This document shows, piece after piece, positions 44,859 to 53,387 of a stretch of 64,000 nucleotides of DNA; the first letter of the stretch is position 1, and the number at the start of each line of letters is the position of its first letter. The translations under genes were made by a program, and so were the position numbers. Source of the DNA: Glutamicibacter sp002979865 (lineage in GTDB: Bacteria > Actinomycetota > Actinomycetes > Actinomycetales > Micrococcaceae). The stretch is taken from contig NZ_CP188297.1 of NCBI RefSeq assembly GCF_050030965.1, positions 2,480,001 to 2,544,000 of the forward strand. Reading direction: 5' to 3'. The notes under the pieces are model-generated. The model was not told the DNA's origin and searched no databases. It worked only from the letters and a program-made list of their open reading frames with translations.

Positions 44859-46180
44859 TGAGCAACCAGACTTTTGAATCCGTTGCCGCTGCAACGTTGA
44901 CCCAGTCGCTGGCTTCGCTGGACCCGGAGATCGCGCAGCGTATTGACGCTGAGCTGGCTCGCCAGCAGCGCGGCCTGGAAATGATCGCTTCGGAGAACCA
45001 CACTGCGCAGGCAATCATGCAGGCGCAGGGTTCGGTACTGACCAACAAGTATGCCGAGGGCTACCCGGGCCGCCGCTACTATGGCGGTTGCGAGGAAGTT
45101 GATGTCATCGAGACGTTGGCTATTGAGCGGCTCAAGGAGCTGTTCGGGGCGAAGTTCGCCAACGTGCAGCCGCACTCGGGTGCGCAGGCTAACGCGTCGG
45201 TGTACCACGCGCTGGTGCGTCCGGGCGATACCGTGCTGGGGCTGAACCTGAACCACGGTGGCCACCTGACCCACGGCATGAAGCTGAACTTCTCGGGCCG
45301 CCTGTTCAACATCGTGCCTTACGGTGTGGATGAGGAAACCTATGAGGTGGACATGGACGAGGTGGAGCGCCTTGCGGTTGAGCATCAGCCGAAGATGATT
45401 GTTGCTGGCTGGTCGGCGTACCCGCGCCAGCTGGATTTCCAGCGTTTCCGCGAGATTGCTGACAAGGTTGGCGCGTACTTGTTCGTGGATATGGCGCACT
45501 TTGCTGGCCTGGTGGCCGCTGGGTTGCATCCTTCGCCGGTGCCGCATGCTCATGTGGTGACTTCCACGACGCATAAGACGTTGGCTGGTCCTCGTGGCGG
45601 CATCATTCTGTCGAATGATGCGGAGATTGCGAAGAAGTTGAACTCGGCGGTGTTCCCTGGCCAGCAGGGTGGTCCGTTGGAGCATGTGATTGCTGGCAAG
45701 GCGGTGGCGTTCAAGATTGCTGCTTCGCCGGAGTTCAAGGAGCGCCAGGAGCGGACCTTGGCTGGTGCCCGCATCTTGGCTGAGCGCTTGACCCAGGAAG
45801 ATGTTGTGGCCAAGGGCATCAGCGTTTTGACTGGTGGCACGGATGTTCACATGGTGCTCGTTGACTTGCGTAATAGCGAGTTGGATGGGCAGCAGGGTGA
45901 GGATCTTTTGGCTCAGGTGGAGATCACGGTGAACCGCAATTCGGTGCCGTTTGATCCTCGTCCGCCGATGGTGACTTCGGGGTTGCGTATTGGTACTCCG
46001 GCGTTGGCTACCCGTGGTTTCTCGGAGGCTGCGTTCGCTGAGGTTGCGGAGATCATTGCACAGACGTTGATTGCTGGTGCTGAGGGTAATACGGCGGTGT
46101 TGCCGGAGCTGAAGGATCGTGTTCTGAAGCTTGCCGCGGCCCACCCGCTGTACCCGGAACTGGCTAAGGTTTCCGAGTAG
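44858..46180 (+). CDS. glyA: Serine hydroxymethyltransferase
   Basis: 440 residues, a PLP enzyme interconverting serine and glycine with tetrahydrofolate. The Schiff-base lysine is K240 in TSTTHKTLAGPRGG; MIASENHTAQAIMQAQGS, NKYAEGYPGRRYYGG and GVDEETYEVDMDE are family signatures. In this operon it uses the methylene-folate made by the GCV complex to form serine. Codon use changes inside the gene: from about 45,360 to 46,110 T- and G-ending codons dominate, unlike the C-ending style of gcvP, gcvT and sdaA. Confidence 0.95.
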   Translation: MSNQTFESVAAATLTQSLASLDPEIAQRIDAELARQQRGLEMIASENHTAQAIMQAQGSVLTNKYAEGYPGRRYYGGCEEVDVIETLAIERLKELFGAKFANVQPHSGAQANASVYHALVRPGDTVLGLNLNHGGHLTHGMKLNFSGRLFNIVPYGVDEETYEVDMDEVERLAVEHQPKMIVAGWSAYPRQLDFQRFREIADKVGAYLFVDMAHFAGLVAAGLHPSPVPHAHVVTSTTHKTLAGPRGGIILSNDAEIAKKLNSAVFPGQQGGPLEHVIAGKAVAFKIAASPEFKERQERTLAGARILAERLTQEDVVAKGISVLTGGTDVHMVLVDLRNSELDGQQGEDLLAQVEITVNRNSVPFDPRPPMVTSGLRIGTPALATRGFSEAAFAEVAEIIAQTLIAGAEGNTAVLPELKDRVLKLAAAHPLYPELAKVSE

Positions 46181-46199
46181 CATCATCTGATTAGGATGT

Positions 46200-46365
46200 G
46201 GGCCCGGAAGGTGGAAATACTCGCTTTTCGGGCCCGCGGTCTTTCAACATCCAGAGGTCCAGGCGCTGCACGGTACGTGCGGTGGCCGCAAGCCTCTGGA
46301 ACCACACTCCACAGATCCGGGGCAGAAGCTCTCGGATTACCCAAGTTCTAAGGATGTGACCCGCT
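46200..46365 (+). promoter_or_regulatory. Structured leader between glyA and sdaA
   Basis: A hairpin GGGCCCG (46200-46206) with CGGGCCC (46229-46235) is a weak terminator candidate without a T run. It is followed by a second fold: CCAGAGG (46251-46257) pairs with CCTCTGG (46293-46299) and encloses GCAC-N5-GTGC (46268-46280). It may attenuate transcription into sdaA. I do not recognise a known riboswitch class. Confidence 0.35.
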
Positions 46366-47775
46366 ATGGCGGTTAGCGTATTCGATCTTTTCTCGGTTGG
46401 CATCGGACCGTCTTCCAGCCATACCGTGGGACCAATGCGTGCAGCACACGCATTCATTGCCCAAGTAATCCGAGAAGGCCAACTGGACGCACTGGAAAAT
46501 ATCCGTGTTGATGTCTACGGATCCCTGGCCGCTACCGGACGCGGCCACGGCACCTTCACTGCCATCATGCTGGGGCTTGAAGGCTTCGAACCTGAAACCG
46601 TGCTGCCATCACAGGTCGATGACCGTCTGGCGGACATGGAAGCCACTGGAATCCTCCACCTGGCCGAACAGCTTGATCAGCGCAAGGACCTGAACTACAA
46701 GGTCGAAGACATGATCCAGCATCCGCTCACCGTACTGCCACGCCACACCAACGGCGTGAAGTTCATTGCCCTCGACGCTGACGGCAACGAAATCGCCAAC
46801 GAGACCTTCTTCTCCGTAGGCGGCGGCTTCATCGTGCGCGAAGGCGCCGAAGACCGCATCGAGAAGAACCTCGAAGAGAAGCTGAACAAGCAGCCCTATC
46901 CCTTCACCACGGCAGCCAAGCTGCTGGAACATGTGAAGGAAACCGGCCTGTCCATTGCCGACATCATGATGGCCAACGAAATGGCTTACCGGTCCCGCGA
47001 CGAGATCCGCAACGGCCTGGTCCACATCTACGAAGTGATGGAAGACTGCAAGGATTCCGCGCTGGAACGCACCGGCGTGCTGCCCGGCGGCTTGAAAGTT
47101 CGCCGCCGTGCGCCGGAATGGCATGAACGCCTGCGCAAGGAAGACAAGGACCGGGATCCGGTCTACTGGCAGGAATGGATCAACCTCGTTGCGCTGGCCG
47201 TCAATGAGGAGAACGCCTCCGGCGGACGCGTGGTCACCGCTCCGACCAACGGCGCAGCGGGCATCATCCCAGCCGTGCTGTTCTACGCCACCCACTACGC
47301 ACCGGGCGCAAAGTACTGGAATGAGGAGGAAAAACACGACGCTGTCGTACGCTTCCTGCTCACCGCTGGTGCCGTCGGCGTGCTGTACAAGGAGCAGGCA
47401 TCGATCTCCGGCGCCGAAGTCGGCTGCCAGGGCGAAGTCGGTTCGGCATCATCGATGGCTGCTGGCGGCCTGGCCGAAATTCTTGGCGGCACCCCAGCGC
47501 AGGTAGAGAACGCAGCGGAAATCGCCATGGAACACAACCTTGGCCTGACCTGCGACCCGATCGGCGGACTGGTCCAGATCCCTTGCATCGAACGCAACGC
47601 CATCGCTGCTTCCAAGGCAGTGAACGCGGCGAAGATGGCGCTGATGGGCGACGGCGAACACCACGTCACCTTGGATGAAGTCATTATCACCATGCGCGAA
47701 ACCGGCAAGGACATGAGCGACAAGTACAAGGAAACTGCGATGGGCGGCCTGGCCGTCAACGTGGTGGAATGCTGA
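46366..47775 (+). CDS. sdaA: L-serine ammonia-lyase (iron-sulfur type)
   Basis: 469 residues, the single-chain form with the beta domain (residues 1-150, starting SVFDLFSVGIGPSSSHTVGP) and the alpha catalytic domain. The iron-sulfur cluster cysteines are visible in EVGCQGEVGSASSMAAGG and LTCDPIGGLVQIPCIERN. It deaminates L-serine to pyruvate. Being last in the glycine/serine cluster, it drains serine made from glycine into central metabolism. AAGGA lies 11 bases before ATG 46366. A strong terminator follows. Confidence 0.95.
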   Translation: MAVSVFDLFSVGIGPSSSHTVGPMRAAHAFIAQVIREGQLDALENIRVDVYGSLAATGRGHGTFTAIMLGLEGFEPETVLPSQVDDRLADMEATGILHLAEQLDQRKDLNYKVEDMIQHPLTVLPRHTNGVKFIALDADGNEIANETFFSVGGGFIVREGAEDRIEKNLEEKLNKQPYPFTTAAKLLEHVKETGLSIADIMMANEMAYRSRDEIRNGLVHIYEVMEDCKDSALERTGVLPGGLKVRRRAPEWHERLRKEDKDRDPVYWQEWINLVALAVNEENASGGRVVTAPTNGAAGIIPAVLFYATHYAPGAKYWNEEEKHDAVVRFLLTAGAVGVLYKEQASISGAEVGCQGEVGSASSMAAGGLAEILGGTPAQVENAAEIAMEHNLGLTCDPIGGLVQIPCIERNAIAASKAVNAAKMALMGDGEHHVTLDEVIITMRETGKDMSDKYKETAMGGLAVNVVEC

Positions 47776-47796
47776 TTTCCCAGTAACGCATGACCC

Positions 47797-47835
47797 AGTT
47801 CGGGAGGCCTGCACTGCGGGTCTCCCGAACTTTTT
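47797..47835 (+). terminator. Rho-independent terminator after sdaA
   Basis: Stem AGTTCGGGAG (47797-47806) pairs with 47822-47831 and is followed by TTTTT. Confidence 0.9.
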
Positions 47836-48191
47836 AAATGTGATCTTGGCCCCCAAGTCCGGCAATTCCCAGCCATAGCTGATAGAACTGGGACTAGGCC
47901 CAATGCGCGCTAGCGCAAACCAGTTTCGAGGAGGTGAGTGTCGTGGAAGACAGTTCTAGTCGATCTATGCACACGAACTCACCCGGACGCTCGTAGCCGA
48001 ATCAGCCGAATCTGGCAGCATCCTGCCATGGGATCCCAACGAGTTCGTGACTCTTGTACATGTCACCGGCGCCTGGTCCTGCACGCAAATACTGACTGAT
48101 TTATCTCCCTGTATTCATGGGGTGATCAAGCGGTGAGAAGTTGCTGGCAGGCTTGCATTCACGCGCCAAATGAACCATTTGGACCAAAATC
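47836..48191 (+). other. Intergenic region before mgtE with a possible broken small ORF
   Basis: About 350 bases. GAGGAGGTGAG precedes GTG 47943, which opens a 17-codon ORF (VEDSSSRSMHTNS, then PGRS and stop). In the -1 frame a 58-codon stretch without start codon (47960-48136) reads as good protein sequence (AHELTRTLVAESAESG, then ILPWDPNEFVTLVHVTG). Together they look like a small gene with a frameshift. I looked for a Mg2+-sensing M-box before mgtE and saw none of its conserved bases. Confidence 0.35.
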
Positions 48192-49547
48192 ATGTTTTCT
48201 CCAGAAAAGGTAGACTTCTCTACTATTTCGCGAGCCTTGCGCTCCCATCTCAATCACGCAGAATTCCAGCTCGCGGCAGGGCTGCTGGGCAGTCTGCACA
48301 TCGCCGAGACCATTGAGCACCTCGAAGCACTGGATGCCACCGAGGCTGCCCTGGCCTACCGGCTGCTGGACAAGCAGGCCGCGGTACTGGTCTTCCAGGA
48401 ACTCGACGCCCCGGTGCAAGCCGACCTGGTACGGGCGCTGCAGTCGCAGACCGTCATCGATGCCTTCGCCCAACTCCCCGCCGCGGGACGGGTAGCGCTG
48501 CTCGATGAACTGCCAGCGATCGTGGCCACGAAACTGCTGGCAGGGCTGCCGAAGGCCAAGCGCCAGGAAACCGGAATCCTGCTGGGATATCCGGAATCAA
48601 GCACCGGCAGGGCGATGTCCCCGGATTTCATCTCCACCCACCCGCAGCTGTCTGTGGCCGAAACCCTGGAACGCATCAGCGCACGTCTCGGGAACTGCGA
48701 GAACGCGCAGCACATCCTGGTGATCGATGATGAACGCCGGCTGCTTGGCACCATCAAGCTCAGCGAGCTGCTCACCGAGCCGGCCGGGTCAACGATCGGA
48801 GAACTGTGCACCCAGAGCCCGGTCGTCCAAGCCTGCGAGCCGGAGACGAGCGCGGCACGCGTGGTGGTGGATCGGAAGGCAGGGATGCTCCCGGTGCTTG
48901 ATCGGGAAGATCGCCTGCTGGGAGTGCTGACCTTGCCCATGGCGATCGGGATCCTGGAGGATGCCGAAGAGCGCCGCTCCGCGTACGGCTCCGGAACGGA
49001 TCCGCTCTTCCGCCCTTACCTGGGGACGCCATTGCGCCACCTGGTAAAGGCGCGCGTCATCTGGCTGCTGGTCCTGGCTATCGGCGCCACCTTGACGGTC
49101 AAGGTGCTGTCCAGTTTCGAGCAGACACTGGAGTCGATGGTGGTGCTCAGCTTGTTCATCCCCTTGATCGTGGGCATTGGCGGGAACACCGGCAACCAGG
49201 CGGCGACCACTGTCACCCGTGCGCTGGCCATGGGGGACGTGCGGGGAAGCGACTTCTGGCGGGTGCTGATGCGCGAGGTGCGAATCGGAGCGGTCCTGGG
49301 ACTGTGCCTGGGCGCCATAGCGCTGGTGGTGGCCGGGAGCATTTTCGAACTGCGCATCGGATTGGTGATAGGCATCAGCCTGGTGGCGCTGTGCAGCATT
49401 GCTGCCGCTGTCGGAGGGGTGATGCCGATCATCGGTAAATACTTCAAGGTTGATCCTGCGGTATTTTCCAACCCCTTCATTTCAACCTTCGTGGATGCCG
49501 CCGGGCTGATCGTCTACCTGTCGGTGGCCGTGCTGATTCTTGGATAG
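48192..49547 (+). CDS. mgtE: Magnesium transporter MgtE
   Basis: 451 residues: an N-terminal superhelical domain (about 1-125), two CBS domains (about 130-250; AQHILVIDDERRLLGTIKLSELL, MLPVLDREDRLLGVLTL) and five membrane helices with the pore motif PLIVGIGGNTGNQAATTVTRALA. CBS and N domains sense cytoplasmic Mg2+ and gate the channel. The order and length are typical. No good ribosome site precedes ATG 48192. A strong hairpin follows. Confidence 0.92.
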   Translation: MFSPEKVDFSTISRALRSHLNHAEFQLAAGLLGSLHIAETIEHLEALDATEAALAYRLLDKQAAVLVFQELDAPVQADLVRALQSQTVIDAFAQLPAAGRVALLDELPAIVATKLLAGLPKAKRQETGILLGYPESSTGRAMSPDFISTHPQLSVAETLERISARLGNCENAQHILVIDDERRLLGTIKLSELLTEPAGSTIGELCTQSPVVQACEPETSAARVVVDRKAGMLPVLDREDRLLGVLTLPMAIGILEDAEERRSAYGSGTDPLFRPYLGTPLRHLVKARVIWLLVLAIGATLTVKVLSSFEQTLESMVVLSLFIPLIVGIGGNTGNQAATTVTRALAMGDVRGSDFWRVLMREVRIGAVLGLCLGAIALVVAGSIFELRIGLVIGISLVALCSIAAAVGGVMPIIGKYFKVDPAVFSNPFISTFVDAAGLIVYLSVAVLILG

Positions 49548-49557
49548 CCTGCAGCTG

Positions 49558-49594
49558 CACTGGGGTGCGCGGAATAAATTCGCGCACCCCAGTG
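49558..49594 (+). terminator. Terminator hairpin after mgtE
   Basis: A 14-bp perfect stem (CACTGGGGTGCGCG, 49558-49571, with 49581-49594) and a 9-base loop. It ends only 11 bases before the next start codon, so it could also affect translation of that gene. Confidence 0.65.
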
Positions 49595-49605
49595 TCGTAA
49601 CAGGT

Positions 49606-50715
49606 ATGCCTCATAGCAAGCTCTTTACTGAATTTACCGTCCCAGCCAGAAGCGGAGAAGGCCTGAAGCTTCGCAACCGCGTCGTGCTTCCGCCGATGTG
49701 CCAGTATTCCGTGGAAAAACGCGACGGCGTTCCAACGACCTGGCACTTGGCTCATCTGGGTTCCATGGCCCATGGCGGATACTCCTTGGTGATCGCCGAA
49801 GCAACTGCGGTGGCAGCTGAAGGCAGGATCTCGGATCGCGATACCGGCCTGTGGAATGACGAGCAGGCCGAAGCTTGGAAACCGATTGCCCAATATATCC
49901 GCTCCCATGGGGCAGCCGCCGGCGTGCAGCTGGCGCACGCCGGAGCCAAGGCATCGACCTATGGCTGGCTCAAGGATCTTGAAGACGCTGGAAAATCCGG
50001 CAGCATCAGCGCGGACGATGGCGGCTGGGAAACCTTCACTTCCTCGCCCAGCGAGCTCTACGGGCTGAAGCCAGCTACCGCGATGAGCGTGGAACAGATC
50101 CAGGCATCGGTGCAGGACTGGGCTGATGCGGCCAAGCGTGCCGACGCGGCCGGATTCGACCTGATCCAGATCCATGCCGCGCACGGCTACCTGGTGCACC
50201 AATTCCTGTCGCCGCTGACCAATAAGCGCACCGACGAATACGGTGGCAGCTTCGAGAACCGCACTCGATACCTGCGTGAAGTCATCGAGGCAGTGGCTGC
50301 CGTGTGGCCGGAAAACAAGGCCCTGGGCATTCGCTTCTCCGGAGAAGACTGGGTGGACGATGGATGGAGCATTGCTGACACCGTTCGGATCGCCAAGGAA
50401 CTCTACGGCTACGGTGTGCGCCACTTCGACCTCTCCAGTGCAGGAATTGGCAAGTTCAACGGACCGTCTGGTCCGGGCTACCAAGTGCCGTTGGCTCAGG
50501 CAGTGAAGGAAGCGCTGCCCCAGGATGCCTTCGTTACCGCGGTCGGCGTCATCACCGAGCCGATGCAGGCAGAGCAGATCGTCGTGACCGGGCAAGCGGA
50601 CGGCGTCTGCGTTGGGCGCGCTGCACTGGGCGATCCGCAGTGGGCTAACCGTTCGGCGCAGGAATTGGGTGCACCGATGGCATTCCCCGCCCAATACTGG
50701 CGCGGCCGCTGGTAA
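49606..50715 (+). CDS. NADH:flavin oxidoreductase, Old Yellow Enzyme (YqjM-like)
   Basis: 369 residues, an FMN TIM-barrel enzyme reducing activated C=C bonds of enones. LKLRNRVVLPPMCQYSVEKRDG holds the redox-tuning Cys of the YqjM subgroup; VQLAHAGAKA is the substrate-binding His region; GFDLIQIHAAHGYLVHQFLSP and TNKRTDEYGGS are also typical. The frame is open to 49540 but crosses the mgtE terminator; ATG 49606 fits the family start. The site is poor (CAGGT directly before), so the message may be leaderless. Confidence 0.88.
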   Translation: MPHSKLFTEFTVPARSGEGLKLRNRVVLPPMCQYSVEKRDGVPTTWHLAHLGSMAHGGYSLVIAEATAVAAEGRISDRDTGLWNDEQAEAWKPIAQYIRSHGAAAGVQLAHAGAKASTYGWLKDLEDAGKSGSISADDGGWETFTSSPSELYGLKPATAMSVEQIQASVQDWADAAKRADAAGFDLIQIHAAHGYLVHQFLSPLTNKRTDEYGGSFENRTRYLREVIEAVAAVWPENKALGIRFSGEDWVDDGWSIADTVRIAKELYGYGVRHFDLSSAGIGKFNGPSGPGYQVPLAQAVKEALPQDAFVTAVGVITEPMQAEQIVVTGQADGVCVGRAALGDPQWANRSAQELGAPMAFPAQYWRGRW

Positions 50716-50855
50716 ACGCAAGTTGCCATGCTGATTTCATCCAAACAACGACATAGTTTCTGGTTACCTCTTCCAGCCACTGAATAGTGATGTTAGGTTA
50801 GTGCCACGGATCTAGTCGCACCGCGGCCAAGGGTCGCGTGCGGAAGGGAGTCAGC

Positions 50856-51986
50856 ATGGCACTACGCGCGGATTCTAATGGAATCGACGCTTCGCTCTAC
50901 CGGAGAAACGGCTCGTGGAGCACAGCTCTCGTGGATGCATCGTTGGGAACCACTGCCGCCCAGGAAGCAGCAGATCGGCTTCCGGACGAGGTAGCCAAGC
51001 TGCTCAAGAGCCAGCAGGCGCAGCCCAGCGATGTCCAAGTACTGATCGGCGCACTGGAGCCAGCCCAGGGACTGCGAGCACCGGTAGCACGGTTCGTAGC
51101 TGTTCATGACGGTGAAATCGTCCTGAACGAAATCATCCCAGGCCTCAAGGTCCAAACTTCATCGGTTGATGTGGGTCCGTTCCCGAACTTCACGGCGCTG
51201 GCCCGCGCCCGTGGCGGATCGTTCTCCTACCTCGTAGCTGAAGTCAGCAAGGACGGAGGCGAGGTGCACCTCTACAATACGGCGTCACCTGAACGCCTGG
51301 GCAGCCGTGGCATCGTCGGGTTGCCCGAGGAAATCCACCATGCACGCAAGGTGCCCGGGGAATACGACCAGCCCAAGGCGCAGGCCGCCGCCGATGAGAT
51401 GGCTCGTCGAAACGCTGACGAAGTTGCCGAGCTGATCAGTGAAATGTCCAACGAGAACTACGTCCGCCTGATCATTCTTTCGGGCGACATCAAGGCTCGT
51501 GAACTAGTGCTCGGGGCAGTACCCGTGGCGCTCAAGGACTATGTAGAAGTCATCGACTCGCATACGCGCACCGGGGGTGCGGACACCAAGCAAGTCGATG
51601 CCCAAATCACCAAGCTTGTAGAGGAAGTGAAAGCCAAATCCCTGGCTGAATTGGAATCGAAGATCGCTGCGCAGTCCGGCAACGGCAAGGCGCAGCTTGC
51701 TGTCGGACTCGATGAAGTTGTCACTGCGCTCCAATCGGCGCAAGCCGAAATGGTGCTGGTTGGACAGTACCAAAGCGAGCATACCCTTCGCGCCTTGAGC
51801 GCCGAACCATGGATTGCCCATCAGGATGGAGATGACCATGCAGAGTTGGTCGTCGGGGAATGGCCGGCGCCAGAAGTGCTCCTGCGCGCCACCGCGCTAA
51901 CCGATGCCAGCATTCGCTATGTACCGGATTCGGTGATTCCTGACGGTGCGGGAATCGCAGCCTTGCTGCGCTGGGCCAAATCCTGA
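50856..51986 (+). CDS. Rv2629-like / baeRF family protein
   Basis: 376 residues. The middle segment (FSYLVAEVSKDGGEVHLYN) and the C-terminal halves (YVRLIILSGDIKARELVLGAV, VGLDEVVTALQSAQAEMVLVG) show the eRF1 domain 2/3-like layout of the Rv2629 family. Such proteins have been proposed to act on ribosomes, but the role is not settled. No GGQ-like loop is obvious. AAGGGAG precedes ATG 50856. Monocistronic, with a strong terminator. Confidence 0.65.
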   Translation: MALRADSNGIDASLYRRNGSWSTALVDASLGTTAAQEAADRLPDEVAKLLKSQQAQPSDVQVLIGALEPAQGLRAPVARFVAVHDGEIVLNEIIPGLKVQTSSVDVGPFPNFTALARARGGSFSYLVAEVSKDGGEVHLYNTASPERLGSRGIVGLPEEIHHARKVPGEYDQPKAQAAADEMARRNADEVAELISEMSNENYVRLIILSGDIKARELVLGAVPVALKDYVEVIDSHTRTGGADTKQVDAQITKLVEEVKAKSLAELESKIAAQSGNGKAQLAVGLDEVVTALQSAQAEMVLVGQYQSEHTLRALSAEPWIAHQDGDDHAELVVGEWPAPEVLLRATALTDASIRYVPDSVIPDGAGIAALLRWAKS

Positions 51987-52001
51987 ACAGTTCACTAGAA
52001 G

Positions 52002-52040
52002 AAACGATCCGCACGGGAAATCCTGCGCGGATCGTTTTTT
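52002..52040 (+). terminator. Rho-independent terminator
   Basis: Stem AAACGATCCGC (52002-52012) pairs with 52027-52037 and runs into six T residues (52035-52040). Confidence 0.9.
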
Positions 52041-52060
52041 GCGTTCCAGCTATCTGGTGC

Positions 52061-53203
52061 CTAGCGATCTGACGGGCCGGCTGCCGGGGGAGCCGGTGGG
52101 GAAACATCTGAACCGTGATCGGAGTTCTGCTGCTGCCCAGGCTGATAGGCCGGAGGAGCCCAGTAGGCCTGGCTAGGGTGAACCGGTGGCTGGCTCATCT
52201 GCCAAGGCTGCAGCATCGGACGGCGCTCTGCTGCTGGAATCGGGCCTGCCGTACGCGCAATGCCTTGCCTGTCTGCCAGCTTCACCAGCACGAAGGTCAA
52301 TAGGGCCATGAAGCACACCGAGAAGACCAGCGAAACCGGGTTGGATTCCGTGGCGTTCAGATCAACTGCGCCCATTGCACCGAGCAGGAACAAGAAGGTG
52401 TTGTTGATGATGTGCATCGCCATCGCTGCTTCAAGGCCACCGGTGCGCCAGGTCAGGAAGCCTGCCGCGATAGCGAACGCCGCCACATCGAGAAGCCCCC
52501 AGACATCGTAGAGATGGCCGATGGTGAAGAAGGGAACTGGAAGCAGGATGGCGAACAATGGATGCTTCAGCCAGCTGCCGATGACCTGCATGAACGCGCC
52601 ACGGAAAACAAGCTCTTCAGCTGCGCACTGGAAGGGCGTCAAGAGGATCACCAGCAGGGCATAGAACAGCGGATCGGCCGGCAGGCTGCTCGCCGGCACG
52701 GGTTCGGACTCGCCAATGCCCAAGGCGCCCAACCCGAAACTCAGCCCGAAATACACTGCGAACAAGATGGCGCTGGCACCCAACACCAGGCCGAACCAGC
52801 GCCAGCGCAATTTGCCGGCGACCGATATCAGCAAGCCGACAGGCTTGGGCCCGATGAGCAAGTAGGCGAGGTAGACCGCCGGGATCATGATGATCAGGGA
52901 GACCATGGTCATCGAGAAGTCCGTCGCCGTGGCCATGTTCAGGGTTGGATCCATGAGGAACTGATCGGGAGCGTCATCTGGATTCTCCGCAGCCCACGTC
53001 AGCGGGTTCATGATCAATGCGATGAACATCGCCAGTATGGCGATGAGCAATGCCGCGCCGTAGAAGCCAATGCCGATGCCGGTGAACGCCAGCGGCCTCC
53101 ACCAGCGGTAGTTCTCACTGCGTCTCATTAGGCGATGGAACGAATAGTTCATCTCACCCTCGGCGCCTTGCGGCAAGGGTGGCTGGTTCATTGGCAAGCT
53201 CAT
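52061..53203 (-). CDS. CPBP family intramembrane glutamic protease
   Basis: 380 residues, about 8 membrane helices with a Pro/Gln-rich cytoplasmic tail. The active-site motifs are EELVFRG (Glu-Glu-x3-Arg), FFTIGHLYD (His) and AMHIINNT (His/Asn). The family includes Rce1-type CAAX proteases and bacteriocin-immunity proteins; the bacterial substrate is usually unknown. GGGAG lies 9 bases before ATG 53203. It is divergent from the YibE/F gene. Confidence 0.82.
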   Translation of the reverse strand: MSLPMNQPPLPQGAEGEMNYSFHRLMRRSENYRWWRPLAFTGIGIGFYGAALLIAILAMFIALIMNPLTWAAENPDDAPDQFLMDPTLNMATATDFSMTMVSLIIMIPAVYLAYLLIGPKPVGLLISVAGKLRWRWFGLVLGASAILFAVYFGLSFGLGALGIGESEPVPASSLPADPLFYALLVILLTPFQCAAEELVFRGAFMQVIGSWLKHPLFAILLPVPFFTIGHLYDVWGLLDVAAFAIAAGFLTWRTGGLEAAMAMHIINNTFLFLLGAMGAVDLNATESNPVSLVFSVCFMALLTFVLVKLADRQGIARTAGPIPAAERRPMLQPWQMSQPPVHPSQAYWAPPAYQPGQQQNSDHGSDVSPPAPPAAGPSDR

Positions 53204-53387
53204 GGCTCAATTCTCCCGTTCCGCAGTGTTTGAAGGTATGAACCTTACGGAGGATTTATCGGGTCATCCTTTTGAATATCCAGGACCAGCTCTTCGCAAC
53301 GCGGTCGGCATCCAAGGCAAACTCCAAGGGGCTAGCTCTTACACTTGGAAAGAACGATTCGCCTTCTTTGATTTGGAGCAGCACCAC

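Noticed and set aside
44825..46186. 453-codon antisense ORF opposite gcvH/glyA
   Set aside because: GlyA is unambiguous on the plus strand; the antisense product is Arg/His/Leu-rich and matches no family.
47836..48191. M-box magnesium riboswitch before mgtE
   Set aside because: None of the conserved M-box core sequences are recognisable in this leader.
53202..53387. ATG 53202 as the YibE/F start
   Set aside because: It would share bases with the divergent protease start codon and leave no promoter; GTG 53388 gives the expected His-rich start.
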